A DNA stretch of 64,000 nucleotides from Stieleria maiorica (GTDB lineage: Bacteria > Planctomycetota > Planctomycetia > Pirellulales > Pirellulaceae). Of the stretch, positions 1 through 9,038 are shown piece by piece. Where the stretch lies: positions 9,706,123-9,770,122 of the forward strand of contig NZ_CP036264.1 in NCBI RefSeq assembly GCF_008035925.1. The letters are read 5' to 3'. Below the pieces are notes generated by a model. That model had not been told where the DNA came from, made no database searches, and saw nothing but the letters and a program-made list of their open reading frames with translations. Both the position numbers and the translations under genes were made by a program. Within the stretch, counting starts at the first letter, position 1; each line of letters starts with the position of its first letter.

Positions 1-1004
1 TCCTGGCCGTGTCGCACGCCACGAGCCACTTCGGCCCCCGATTGCTAGACAACTTCATGCGTGATCGTGGTAACCAGATCACGCTAGGGACGTTTGTCGC
101 GACGTTTCTGTATTGCTTGTTAGTGCTTCGCGTCATCCGCGGGAATTGGGAATCCACGGCCATGGGCGTGACGATGGAAGCCTTTGTGCCTCAGTTCGCC
201 CTGATCATCGCGTTGGTTTTGACCATCGCCAGCGTGGCCGAACTGATCTATTTCATTCACCATGTTCCCGACAGCATTCACATCTCGACGGTACTGCAGC
301 GGCTGGCGACAGACATGACGGCGAAGTTCGACGAGCTGTATCCCGAAACACTCGGCGACCCCTTTGCCGTGAAGTCGAAGCAGCCCGAACCGGAGTTTGA
401 TTTTCGGCACCGGGTCCAGGCGACGCGCAGCGGTTACTTGCAAGGTGTCGACGATACCGAGTTGTTGGCATTTGCCAGAGCCAACGCGACCGCGGTGCGA
501 TTGCTGCGACGGCCGGGTGATTTCATTCGCGAAAACGAAGTCATCGCGGAGGTCGCCGCGCTGGAGGATTGGTCTGACGATCACGCCGACCAGGTCCGTC
601 ACGGAGTCACCATCGGGTCGATTCGGACACCGACGCAGGACGTGTTCTTTGTCTTGAATCGATTCGTCGAAGTCGCGACCCGGGCACTTTCACCAGGCGT
701 GAACGACCCGTTTACCGCCATGCAGTGTATCGATTGGCTGTCCGTCGGACTGGTCAAGCTCGCCGAGCGAAAGATTCCTTCCTCCCATCGCACCGATTGC
801 GACGGAAACGTCAGGATCATCACGACCGAAGTGACTCATTCCGATTTCGTCGAATCGATGTTGTCGCAATTGGTCCCGTACGTGAAGCGGGATCGGAACG
901 TCACTCGCTACTTCGTTTCTTCACTGCAAAAGGTGACTGCGATCTCCAAGAACGAATCCCTGAACGATCTGATCGGCGATCAGATCGAGCATCTTCAACA
1001 GTAG
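1..1004 (+). CDS. DUF2254 family membrane protein (3' part)
   Basis: The reading frame is open to the left edge of the window, so the true start lies outside; a GTG at 9 is unlikely to be the start because the preceding codons (Leu-Ala) continue the family's usual pattern. The visible part holds two hydrophobic segments (around residues 24-44 and 60-85 counted from the GTG) and the family signature FGPRLLDNFMRDRGNQ followed by a soluble C-terminal domain. DUF2254 proteins are normally about 400-450 residues with further N-terminal membrane helices; their function is unknown. The next gene begins 15 bp downstream on the same strand, so it probably belongs to the same transcript as the MscS channel and the AI-2E-type exporter. 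Confidence 0.8.
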   Translation, partial: LAVSHATSHFGPRLLDNFMRDRGNQITLGTFVATFLYCLLVLRVIRGNWESTAMGVTMEAFVPQFALIIALVLTIASVAELIYFIHHVPDSIHISTVLQRLATDMTAKFDELYPETLGDPFAVKSKQPEPEFDFRHRVQATRSGYLQGVDDTELLAFARANATAVRLLRRPGDFIRENEVIAEVAALEDWSDDHADQVRHGVTIGSIRTPTQDVFFVLNRFVEVATRALSPGVNDPFTAMQCIDWLSVGLVKLAERKIPSSHRTDCDGNVRIITTEVTHSDFVESMLSQLVPYVKRDRNVTRYFVSSLQKVTAISKNESLNDLIGDQIEHLQQ

Positions 1005-1019
1005 ACCTTTACCGAAATC

Positions 1020-2318
1020 ATGTCACGACTTCCATTCTCACTGCTATTTTTCGCACTCGTTCTGGCGTCGCCCGGACTTCCGTCGCTCGGACTTCCTTCG
1101 TTCGCCGTCGCCCAGGATCCGTTTGCTGCCGCTCAAGAGGTTGACGTCCCAGAGGAAGGTGGCGATGCCAATGAGCCCGCTGAGACCGTTTCGGTGCAGG
1201 ACGTGACGGACGATGCGGCGATCCGAGAACGTCTGGTTAGGATCTATGAGTCGGCTGAAAAGGCGGGTTGGTTGTCCGAGGCGGAGGTGGTGCTCGACAG
1301 CGGTATCGTGACGCTAAAAGGACAGTCTGACACCGAGGAGCACCGCGAGTGGGCGGCCAACGTCGCCCGCAAAACGGAAGATGTGGTGGCGGTGATCAAT
1401 GAATTGACCGTCGATCACCAAGTCGATTTGGAATCAACCAGCGATGTGGTCGCAGACTCGCTCAATACACTGTGGACTGATTTCCTGGCTCGATCGCCGC
1501 TGCTGTTGGCGGCGTTGGTCATCCTGGTGCTCACCAGTCTGGCTGCCAAGGGAGTCGGCTGGGGCGTTCATCGCCTGTTGGATCAGCGTGGGATGCGAGC
1601 CAGTTTAAAAGACCTGATTTACCAGATCACTGCGATCCTGATATGGATCGTCGGCTTTTTGGTTGCCACCGTGGTCGCGTTTCCCGGGATGACACCGTCC
1701 AAAGCCTTGACGGTTCTGGGGCTCGGTTCGGTCGCCATCGGATTCGCGTTTAAAGACATCTTTGAAAACTTCTTTGCCGGAATTCTGATTCTGTGGCGGT
1801 ACCCGTTTGACCGTGGCGACTACATCACTTGCGGCGACCTGACCGGCGAAGTGAAAGAGATCACGATCCGCAACACGATGATTCGGAAACTCGACGGAGA
1901 ACTGGCCGTCATTCCCAACGCCACACTCTTTAAAAACAATGTCGACGTGCTGACCAGCCAGCCGCAACGCCGCGTCCGGATCATCTGTGGTGTGGCGTAC
2001 GACGAAGATGTCGACCAATCGCGGGACGTGATCGCTCAGGCGGTTCAGTCGTGCCAGAGTGTGCAGGGCAAACGGACCGTTGAAGTGTTTGCCCAAGAGT
2101 TTGCCAGTTCCAGCATCAATTTCGAAGTCGCCTGGTGGACGGGATCCAAACCGGTCGAGATCCGCCGCAGTCGAGACGAGGTGGTTGCGGCGATCAAGCG
2201 AGCATTGGACGACGCGGGCATCGAGATTCCGTTCCCCTACCGCACCCTGACGTTCAAAAGCCCCGCGATCGCGGAGGCTGTCGCCAACTCGGTGCAACAG
2301 GCGGATGAGCTTTCATGA
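1020..2318 (+). CDS. BON-domain mechanosensitive channel (MscS family)
   Basis: This 432-aa protein is predicted to form a small-conductance mechanosensitive channel that releases solutes on hypo-osmotic shock. Residues 1-31 are a signal peptide or first membrane segment. Residues about 64-138 form a BON domain (alternating strand-helix pattern ending in a conserved Gly-rich turn, VTLKGQSDTEEHREWA), expected to sit in the periplasm and contact membranes or peptidoglycan. Three hydrophobic segments follow (about 155-180, 200-222, 226-262); the last carries the Gly/Ala-rich MscS pore helix (LGLGSVAIGFAFKD) and leads into the cytosolic beta domain. BON-MscS fusions are known in several phyla. 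It overlaps the downstream exporter gene by 4 bp (ATGA), indicating translational coupling. Confidence 0.88.
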   Translation: MSRLPFSLLFFALVLASPGLPSLGLPSFAVAQDPFAAAQEVDVPEEGGDANEPAETVSVQDVTDDAAIRERLVRIYESAEKAGWLSEAEVVLDSGIVTLKGQSDTEEHREWAANVARKTEDVVAVINELTVDHQVDLESTSDVVADSLNTLWTDFLARSPLLLAALVILVLTSLAAKGVGWGVHRLLDQRGMRASLKDLIYQITAILIWIVGFLVATVVAFPGMTPSKALTVLGLGSVAIGFAFKDIFENFFAGILILWRYPFDRGDYITCGDLTGEVKEITIRNTMIRKLDGELAVIPNATLFKNNVDVLTSQPQRRVRIICGVAYDEDVDQSRDVIAQAVQSCQSVQGKRTVEVFAQEFASSSINFEVAWWTGSKPVEIRRSRDEVVAAIKRALDDAGIEIPFPYRTLTFKSPAIAEAVANSVQQADELS

Positions 2319-3343
2319 ACGATCAACGCCTGGTCCGTAACACGTTGACCGTCTGCGCATTGGTGATCACCGTGGCGGCCGTCGCGTCGTTATTGTTTGT
2401 GGCACGCAATTTATTGCCGTTAGTGTTTGGTGCCATTTTGATTGCGGTGGTGCTCAATCGAATCGCAGGCAAGCTGGGCGGTCGGTTACTGGATCGACTG
2501 TCGCGACGCACGCGGGTCGCGTTGGTGATCGGTGCGCTGTTATTGCTGACGATCGGTTCGGCCTATGCGTTTGCCAATTCGGCCAGCGAGCAGATCGTGC
2601 GATTGACCGATCGAGTCGACGCATCGGTGGCCAAGGTCGTCCAGGCGGCCAAGGAGCAGCCGCTGGTGAAGCGTTATCTAAGCAAGGGGTCCGAACTCTC
2701 GTCTCTGTTGCCATCGTCGACCGAATCGCTCGGGTTGGCCAAGAACTTCTTCGCGACCGCATTCGGAGGGTTGGCCGACTGTTTGATTCTGTTGATCCTG
2801 GCGGCCTATTTCGGGTTTAACCCGGATAAGTATCGTGCCGCGGCGATTCGGAGCGTGCCGATCCGTTGGCGTGACCGGTTGTCAACGCTGTTGGATGATT
2901 CCGGCGAAACGCTTTGGCGCTGGATGCTCGGCCGCTTGTTGGCGATGCTGATCGTCGGCTGTCTGTTCGGTGCCGGGCTGGCCGTGATCGGGATCCCGAT
3001 GCCGGTGGAATTGGGTGTTTTCGCCGCCCTGGTGACCTTCATCCCCAATCTCGGCGGGATCGCGGCGGTGATTCCTGCCTTGCTGCTGGCATCCCAACAA
3101 GGGTCGACGGCGGTGATCAGTGTTCTGGCGCTTTATCTGACGATCCAGTTTGTCGAGAGTTACCTGATCACGCCGATGGTTCAAGAGCACCAAGTCTCGC
3201 TGCCTCCGGCGGCGGTGATCCTGGCGCAGATCGTCGCCGGGTTGGTGTTCGGGTTTTGGGGCGTGGTGTTCGCCACGCCGCTGGTCGCGATCGCGATGTT
3301 GTGGACGAAGCGGCTGTATGTGGAAGGTTGGCTGGAAGCGTGA
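2315..3343 (+). CDS. AI-2E family transporter (PerM/TqsA type)
   Basis: A 342-aa integral membrane protein of the AI-2E/UPF0118 family. It has the family layout: two N-terminal helix pairs (residues about 10-45 and 68-86), a soluble segment with Asp/Lys (about 90-140), then five or six hydrophobic segments with the conserved FIPNLGGIAAVIPA stretch near residue 243 and a C-terminal GFWGVVFATPLVAI signature. Members act as exporters of diverse small molecules or as cation antiporters; autoinducer transport cannot be assumed. The start overlaps the stop of the MscS gene (ATGA). A second paralogue lies at 5878-7101, so the cluster carries two of these exporters around a UbiB-type kinase. Confidence 0.85.
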   Translation: MNDQRLVRNTLTVCALVITVAAVASLLFVARNLLPLVFGAILIAVVLNRIAGKLGGRLLDRLSRRTRVALVIGALLLLTIGSAYAFANSASEQIVRLTDRVDASVAKVVQAAKEQPLVKRYLSKGSELSSLLPSSTESLGLAKNFFATAFGGLADCLILLILAAYFGFNPDKYRAAAIRSVPIRWRDRLSTLLDDSGETLWRWMLGRLLAMLIVGCLFGAGLAVIGIPMPVELGVFAALVTFIPNLGGIAAVIPALLLASQQGSTAVISVLALYLTIQFVESYLITPMVQEHQVSLPPAAVILAQIVAGLVFGFWGVVFATPLVAIAMLWTKRLYVEGWLEA

Positions 3344-3561
3344 TGGCTTTCGGCATGTGGTTTGCTGACTAAATTCAGCTGGTCATTCCAGGCATGCAGC
3401 GCCGTGATCGGTCGATCTCCGCGACCGCTTTCGGCCCTCCCTCCTTCCGCAAGCGACAGAACCGCAATGGACAACCAAACGGCCTGATCTTGGGGGCGCC
3501 CTGATCCTGGGGCAGCGTTGCTGGGGATGATGATTCCAACACTGAAACCCAGGTAAGCCGA

Positions 3562-4014
3562 ATGATTAAGCCGATCCCGTTTCACGGACCCATTCGGTCG
3601 CTGACGTCGTTGGGAATGCGAACCGCGCTGATCGTGGATGATGTCCCGGCGATGCGAGCCATCGTCGATCGTGCGGTTCGGCAACTCGACGTCGCGACAA
3701 TTCAAGCCCGAAATGGCAAAGAAGCCTTCAAGCAGCTTCAGCACCAACGCGTTGATGTGGTGATCACCGACGTCGAAATGCCCCTCTGGAGCGGGTTTGA
3801 TCTCTTGCAGGCGATCCGTCATTCGCAAGACCGCCGGATACGCGTGTTGCCGGTCATCGTCGTCAGCAGTCTGGATGAACGCACCACCGCGGCAAGGACA
3901 AAGCAATTCGCCGGGACGCATTTTTTGTCCAAGCCGATTTCGATTTCACGACTGCGAGTCACGTTGAAACGGATCGCCACTCGCTGCTGGACCCATCAAC
4001 GCAGTGTTCGCTAA
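3562..4014 (+). CDS. Single-domain response regulator (CheY-like)
   Basis: A 150-aa receiver-domain protein without an output domain. The acidic pocket is Asp26/Asp27 (LIVDDVPAMR), the phosphoacceptor is Asp70 (VVITDVEMPLWSG), the switch Ser pair lies in IVVSSL and the conserved Lys in FLSKPIS. The chosen ATG has an AGG-type Shine-Dalgarno 8-10 bases upstream; an internal Met at 3616 (MRTALIVDD) would give the minimal domain but has its GGGA directly against the start. No histidine kinase lies next to it, so the partner is unknown. It is flanked by two short non-coding gaps (218 and 193 bp), which suggests an independent transcript. Confidence 0.85.
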   Translation: MIKPIPFHGPIRSLTSLGMRTALIVDDVPAMRAIVDRAVRQLDVATIQARNGKEAFKQLQHQRVDVVITDVEMPLWSGFDLLQAIRHSQDRRIRVLPVIVVSSLDERTTAARTKQFAGTHFLSKPISISRLRVTLKRIATRCWTHQRSVR

Positions 4015-4207
4015 TCGACCAGCGTGGTCGGCGTTGCATCAATGAACAGGCGCACGGTCACCGTGCACCGGATTCCAATGGCCGATCGGCGTCATCGGCA
4101 TAGCGTTTGCTTTTCCGCCAAGGGTTTCCACCCTCGTTGCAAACGGATTTCGTTTCGCGATCGGAGGTCTCTGGCTGTAACCACTGAGCTGTAACCGCTG
4201 CTGAGCA

Positions 4208-5878
4208 ATGAACATGCTGACCACGCTGCCTTCTGATAGTCTCCATTACGCCAAGCTTTCTGTGCTGCTGTGGAAGCATGGACGGCGTGACATTGCTGAA
4301 AAGCTGGGGTGGACCGAAAAGCTTGACGATGACACCCCATCCGCTCGGCGTTCCAGTGCGACGGCCCGAGAGGCCGCCGAAGAATGTGCCCGCGACATCG
4401 AACAACTCGGCACGGCATACATCAAACTGGCCCAGATCGCCAGCACCCGCCACGACATGCTACCACCGGAATATGTCGACGCGTTCGGTCGATTGCAGGA
4501 TGACGTTGAACCGGTTCCTGTGGAGGAGCTTGAATCGATCTTAGAAGACGGGCTGGGCGCGAAACCCTCGGTCCTGTTTCGATCCTTCGACCGATCACCG
4601 CTGGCCACCGCGTCGATCGGACAGGTTCATCGTGCGGTCTTGCGCGACGGACGTGAGGTGGTCGTCAAATTCCGACGTCCCGGAATCGAGCAACAGGCGA
4701 CCGAGCAGATTGCCAGTCTGAAGCGGTTGGCGGCGACGATCGACGACAAGACGGAAATCGGAAGACAGGTTCGCTTTCGATCGCTCGTCGGCGCGGTCGA
4801 ATATGCGCTCAGCCGTGAATTAGACTATCGTCAAGAAGCCAATCATCTTCAGCACTTGGCCGAGAACCTGAAATCGTTCCGCCGCATCCGCGTTCCGCAA
4901 CCGATCGCGCAAATGGTCTGTAGCGACGTGTTGGTGATGGAATATCTCCGCGGTCCGGCGATCAATGCGGTCAGCGGCGTCGTGCTCAATGAGCTGGACA
5001 CGAGCGGATTGGCGGATGAATTGGTGCGCGCCTACTTGCAACAGATCTTGATCGACGGGTTGTTTCATGCCGATCCACACCCCGGCAACCTGATTCTGCA
5101 TGATGGCAATCAGATCGGATTGCTCGATGGCGGGATGGTCGTGAACCTGCCGCCGATGTTACGTCGCGAAATCGCCGCGCTGCTGTTGGCATTCAGTGCG
5201 GGCGAAGGCGAGCGGGCGGCAACGATCGCAAGCCGCATCGGTCAAACCGAAACGGGATTCGATGCCAAGGCGTTTCGGACTGCGGCGTCACGGGTGGTCG
5301 CCGCCGCCGGGGACGGTGCGTTCGATTCGATGTCGCTCGGCCGTACGCTCGTCGAGTTTCTAAAGATCTCCGGGGAACACGGGTTAATCCTGCCTTTCGA
5401 AATGATCTTGCTTAGCAAGGCATTTCTGCAACTCGAGACGACACTCGCGCGGCTGAATCCCGATCAAGACGCCAAGGCGATCATTCGCGGCTACACGTTT
5501 GAGCTTTTGGTCGATCGTGCGAAGGAACAATTGAGTGTCGGTCAAATCGCAGCGGCGGCCTTGGACTCGGCTACGCTGGCTTCGAACTTGCCGGCACGGC
5601 TGAACGAGATCACTCGATTGGCGGCCGAGAATCAACTGCGTCTGGACATCGATGCGATCGACGAAGCGGCACTGATCGCAGGACTGGGGAAGATCGCCAA
5701 CCGGATCACTTCCGGTCTGATCGTCGCGGCAATGATCGTCGCCGCGTCGCTGATCATGCGCATGCAAACGGGAGCACAACTATTCGGTTACCCGGTGTTA
5801 GCGACCGTGTTCTTTTTGATCGCAGCCGTCATCGGTTTGGTGTTGCTGTACAAAGCCACGATCAAGGACGAACGCTGA
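4208..5878 (+). CDS. ABC1/UbiB family atypical kinase
   Basis: A 556-aa ABC1/ADCK/UbiB family protein. Visible hallmarks are the N-terminal KxGQ-like region (LGTAYIKLAQIASTRHDMLP, near residue 75-95), the Ala-rich nucleotide loop (ATASIGQVHRA), the lysine in VVVKFRRPG, the catalytic-loop HADPHPGNL and the metal-binding LLDGGMV, followed by two C-terminal membrane helices (about 500-518 and 525-548). Most relatives have DFG where this one has DGG. Family members support ubiquinone/isoprenoid lipid metabolism as ATPases; the exact role here is inferred. The start has no good Shine-Dalgarno. The stop overlaps the start of the next gene by one base (TGATG), so it is coupled to an AI-2E-type exporter. 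Confidence 0.88.
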   Translation: MNMLTTLPSDSLHYAKLSVLLWKHGRRDIAEKLGWTEKLDDDTPSARRSSATAREAAEECARDIEQLGTAYIKLAQIASTRHDMLPPEYVDAFGRLQDDVEPVPVEELESILEDGLGAKPSVLFRSFDRSPLATASIGQVHRAVLRDGREVVVKFRRPGIEQQATEQIASLKRLAATIDDKTEIGRQVRFRSLVGAVEYALSRELDYRQEANHLQHLAENLKSFRRIRVPQPIAQMVCSDVLVMEYLRGPAINAVSGVVLNELDTSGLADELVRAYLQQILIDGLFHADPHPGNLILHDGNQIGLLDGGMVVNLPPMLRREIAALLLAFSAGEGERAATIASRIGQTETGFDAKAFRTAASRVVAAAGDGAFDSMSLGRTLVEFLKISGEHGLILPFEMILLSKAFLQLETTLARLNPDQDAKAIIRGYTFELLVDRAKEQLSVGQIAAAALDSATLASNLPARLNEITRLAAENQLRLDIDAIDEAALIAGLGKIANRITSGLIVAAMIVAASLIMRMQTGAQLFGYPVLATVFFLIAAVIGLVLLYKATIKDER

Positions 5879-7101
5879 TGTGCGATTCAATGGGAACAGT
5901 GGCCGTCCCTCCGGTGTCGGAGGAAACTCCGGAAAATGCGCCGTCGGAGATCGTCGTGGCCACCGAACTTCTCGCCCGCCGCGTCGGTTGGGTCGCGTCT
6001 GGAATCTGGTTTTGTGCAGGGCTGTTGTCGATCTACACGCTCTACATCGGCCGCAACCTGTTTATGCCGATCGCCGTTGCGCTGTTCGCGTACCTGACCG
6101 TTCGCCCGATGATCCGAGCCTGTTCGCGGTTGGGGATCCCGACGGGGGTGTCTGCCGCGGGAGTGATGATCGGACTGTGTTGCGTTTTGAGCACCGCGAT
6201 GTATTTGTTGTCCGGCCCAGCGCGAGAGATGCTGCAAGAGGTTCCGCGGTCGATGAAGGAGGTCAAGGTAAAGTTGGCGTTCGTGTTCGATCACCTGGAG
6301 ACCGTCAACGACGCCACCGAAGACATCTCCCAAGCGGCGGACGAAGAAAGTCTATCGCCGGATGAGAAGCCGGTGCCGGTACAGATCAAACCGACCGCCT
6401 GGACGACCACTTCGCCGTTGATCGCGGGGACGGGCAACGCGATGTCGTTTTTCTCGATCGCCGGCGTGCTGCTGTATTTCTTGATGGCAGCCGGTGATGC
6501 GTTGATCCGCAACCTGATGTCAGCGTTGCCGACGTTTTCCTCTAAGCGGCGGTTTATCGAAGCGGTGGAAAGTGTCCAGGATGCGCTGAGCAGTTATTTG
6601 GCGTGGGTAACACTGATCAACGCCTGTCTGGGGATCACGATCGGCACCGCGATGTGGGTACTCGGCATGCCGTCACCCGTGCTCTGGGGCGTTGCGGCGA
6701 TGCTGCTGAACTTCGTCCCGATCGTCGGCGCGATGGTCGGCATCGCGTGCGTCTTCTTCGTCGCACTGGTCAATCATGAACACGCTTCTTACGCGTTCAT
6801 CGTGGCGGGGACCTACGCCACGTTGACGACTTTGGAAGGCCAATTCATCACTCCATCGATCCTGGGGCGGTCGATGAAACTCTCGTCGGTGTTGGTCTTC
6901 CTGTCGATCGTGATCTGGGGATGGATGTGGGGCATGATGGGAGTGTTCCTGGCTGTTCCTATCTTGATCGCATTGACGATGATCAGCCAAAAGCTGGATG
7001 CGATGTCGCCGATCAATGCGGTGCTCGGAGGCAGCGGCGGCCGGGATCGCGGCAAACCGACGGATGACGATCACTCGCTGGAAACCGCCACCTCGATGTA
7101 G
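5878..7101 (+). CDS. AI-2E family transporter, second copy
   Basis: A 407-aa integral membrane protein of the AI-2E/UPF0118 family. N-terminal helices lie at about 40-60 and 62-80, a further one at 96-112, then a soluble segment with Glu/Asp (about 120-180) and a C-terminal block of five hydrophobic segments including LLNFVPIVGAMVGIACVFFVALVNHE, the equivalent of the FIPNLGG motif of the first copy. It is only distantly similar to the protein encoded at 2315-3343. The gene starts inside the stop codon of the UbiB kinase gene, so both are almost certainly made from one message. The substrate is unknown. Confidence 0.85.
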   Translation: MCDSMGTVAVPPVSEETPENAPSEIVVATELLARRVGWVASGIWFCAGLLSIYTLYIGRNLFMPIAVALFAYLTVRPMIRACSRLGIPTGVSAAGVMIGLCCVLSTAMYLLSGPAREMLQEVPRSMKEVKVKLAFVFDHLETVNDATEDISQAADEESLSPDEKPVPVQIKPTAWTTTSPLIAGTGNAMSFFSIAGVLLYFLMAAGDALIRNLMSALPTFSSKRRFIEAVESVQDALSSYLAWVTLINACLGITIGTAMWVLGMPSPVLWGVAAMLLNFVPIVGAMVGIACVFFVALVNHEHASYAFIVAGTYATLTTLEGQFITPSILGRSMKLSSVLVFLSIVIWGWMWGMMGVFLAVPILIALTMISQKLDAMSPINAVLGGSGGRDRGKPTDDDHSLETATSM

Positions 7102-7362
7102 CGACACTCACCAGAGCGTGGAAAATCCCCAGAAATCAACGTTCTGGCGATCGTTACCGGTGTTGCACTGTGCCGCGTGCTGGTCGTCGTTCGCTCAAAT
7201 TGTCGCCCCAGCCGCCATGCCGCTTTTGCAAGTGGCGTGGGTTTCCGCCCGATCGGCGCGTTTGGGAAGCCGCTCGGTGGATCGGCACGGACATTGCAAA
7301 CCGGGTTCGCCAGTGCGCGGCGACGAGTCACGCAGATCTCACCAATCCATCAGGAAGCAGCT

Positions 7363-7452
7363 ATGAGTCTTGAAACGAAGAAGCAGTACGCCAAGGTCAA
7401 AGCAGGGCACGATCAGATTCGAGACCTGCGCGATGCTTGCAAGGCGAAATAG
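7363..7452 (+). CDS. Putative 29-residue small protein
   Basis: A short frame encodes MSLETKKQYAKVKAGHDQIR followed by nine more residues. It is preceded by CAGGAAGCAGCT, giving an AGGAAG Shine-Dalgarno at good spacing. The peptide is Lys-rich, has no hydrophobic segment and could form one amphipathic helix. An upstream in-frame extension to 7177 exists but lacks any ribosome-binding site and has a biased, non-protein-like composition. It sits alone in a 450-bp gap between the exporter and the cupin gene. I do not recognise it; translation is plausible but unproven. Confidence 0.4.
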   Translation: MSLETKKQYAKVKAGHDQIRDLRDACKAK

Positions 7453-7554
7453 TCGCTTGACGTCGAATCAAACGGTTCGGGTGGGCGTTCGCGTCAGACT
7501 TGCGTCTCCCTAAGATTTCTCGGTTTTCTTTCCCAAAAACGCGACAACATACTC

Positions 7555-7890
7555 ATGGACATTCCCCAAATCACACCTCAACGTGACGCCCCGATCGGTG
7601 CGATGGGGCAAGAATACCTTGCCTCGGGCAAACAGGTGGCCCTGCGCCGCTGGAGCGAGCAGCCAGGCGATTTCAGTCAACTGCGATGTCGCGACTATGA
7701 AATCGTTGGCTATGTGGTCGAAGGGACGCTCCAGGTCGTCATTGACGGTGAAACTGCGACGCTGAACTCGGGTGACTCATGGTTGGTTCCCGAGCGTGCC
7801 GACCACCGTTATCGAGTGATCGAACCGGTCGTCGCCATCGAAGCGACCTGCCCGCCGGCACGTTTCAACGACCGCGACGATCCCGCCTGA
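7555..7890 (+). CDS. Small cupin-domain protein
   Basis: A 111-aa single-domain cupin. The beta-barrel motifs are visible as the glycine-rich turn VEGTLQVVIDGETATLNSGDSWLVPERADHRYRV: the Gly-Asp-x-x-x-x-Pro-x-x-x-x-His second motif is present (GDSWLVPERADH), while the first motif is poor in His, with Glu and Gly retained. This suggests a weak or altered metal site. Such small cupins serve as sensors, isomerases or quercetinase-like enzymes, and no specific role can be assigned. The neighbour on the opposite strand is a hemerythrin, convergent with it across a 16-bp gap. Confidence 0.8.
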   Translation: MDIPQITPQRDAPIGAMGQEYLASGKQVALRRWSEQPGDFSQLRCRDYEIVGYVVEGTLQVVIDGETATLNSGDSWLVPERADHRYRVIEPVVAIEATCPPARFNDRDDPA

Positions 7891-7906
7891 TCGCCGCAGC
7901 GACCGC

Positions 7907-8365
7907 TCAAGTAGATTCTTTCAGCAGGATGCCGATCGAGCGTGTTTCCGTCGATTCGTGTTGTTCCAAGCGATGAATGAACTTCTCCACTTCCTGCATC
8001 GCTGCCTGCCACGAACGAAACGGCGGATCGGTTTCGCCGAGACGCTCCAGCAGATCCTCCAAGTGGGCAAGCATCAGCCCATGCTCATTGGTCGACTCGA
8101 ATCGCAAATGGTCAAATTCCGCAGATGGTTCGACCAAGGAGGACGCAAGCTCGGCGATCATCTCGTCCTCACGCTCGAAGTGCTTGACCAGCCGATCATG
8201 CAGGGGCTGCAAACGGGTGGCGGTCTCTCCAAAGCGGGGGATGCCAAGCTGCTCCACTTCATTCATCCAATCACGAAGTTCCCGAAGCGCCGCCTCCATC
8301 GCCCGGTCTTCGCTCAGCCAATTCTGATAGAGTTGTGACAGCGGTTCACTGATGTTCAAACTCAT
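7907..8365 (-). CDS. Hemerythrin-domain protein
   Basis: A 152-aa hemerythrin HHE-domain protein likely binding a di-iron centre. Candidate ligands are His56, His62 and Glu66 (PLHDRLVKHFEREDE), His95/His101 (NEHGLMLAHLEDL), and His131 and His136 (FIHRLEQHESTE), in the expected four-helix order. Functions of such proteins include oxygen or NO sensing and iron handling. I start it at MSLNISEPLSQL; an alternative Met lies 4 codons upstream (8377), and the frame stays open to 8452, but no clear ribosome-binding site separates these options. It is convergent with the cupin gene. Confidence 0.82.
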   Translation of the reverse strand: MSLNISEPLSQLYQNWLSEDRAMEAALRELRDWMNEVEQLGIPRFGETATRLQPLHDRLVKHFEREDEMIAELASSLVEPSAEFDHLRFESTNEHGLMLAHLEDLLERLGETDPPFRSWQAAMQEVEKFIHRLEQHESTETRSIGILLKEST

Positions 8366-9038
8366 TTTGCCAACCATTGATGGGGACTGTCGGATTCCGT
8401 GAGGGGTTCCGTCCTGATCTGTTTCGACGTTGCCCTGTGTCAAACAGCACATGCAGCAACCACGGCAACACGTATGCCAATGTGAGCCTGTCTCGATGGG
8501 GTGAATTGCGCCCGATCCTTGTCCGCGTCGCGGGCGGCAGACATGGCGATCAACCTACGCTCAAAGCGAACAAATTGGCACGTCAAATGCTTGCAGCGAT
8601 TGGATCATTTTGTTGTTCGATGGCGACCGCGTTCGTCGATGATCGATGTGTTGGCGTCTAGAAACCATCGCGACAGCTTACGGGGTGTTCGATGCCGTTA
8701 ACTTGTTCTCAGCTGCATCCGAAGCGTCGGTAGCGCGTGTTGAGCCGAACGTCAAAAAACTTAAGAAGTTGCGGATGTGGCTTTTGAAGTCTAGGACTTC
8801 GGCTCGACACTGTGACAAATCAGCACGCTTAGGATGTCGCAGAATGACGCAGACGCATGGATTATCATGGCGATCGGTGGGTTCGCTCAGGTCGTCGTTG
8901 CTGGACACGACGCCTCGGCAACCGCTCGGGCCCTTCGTATCAGCATTGGCTTTGGCTTCGGCGGCTTCGATCTGGAATGCTGCGTTGGCCTGGAAACCGT
9001 GACCGTTTGCGTTGCGGTCAACAGGACGATCGCGGCCG
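8366..9038. other. Gene-poor interval
   Basis: About 670 bp between the hemerythrin gene (pointing left, its promoter should lie at the left end here) and the 3' end of the deacetylase-family gene. Short open frames exist on both strands, but none has protein-like composition, a recognisable domain or a convincing ribosome-binding site. I see no RNA gene, terminator or repeat in it. Confidence 0.5.

Noticed and set aside
2315-7101. AI-2 quorum-sensing role for the two AI-2E family genes
   Set aside because: The family name is historical; no LuxS, LsrB or LuxP-type gene is in the window and most members export other compounds.
8366-9038. Open frames of 76-118 codons in both strands between hemerythrin and deacetylase genes
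   Set aside because: No ribosome-binding site, no domain and no homology pattern; treated as non-coding.
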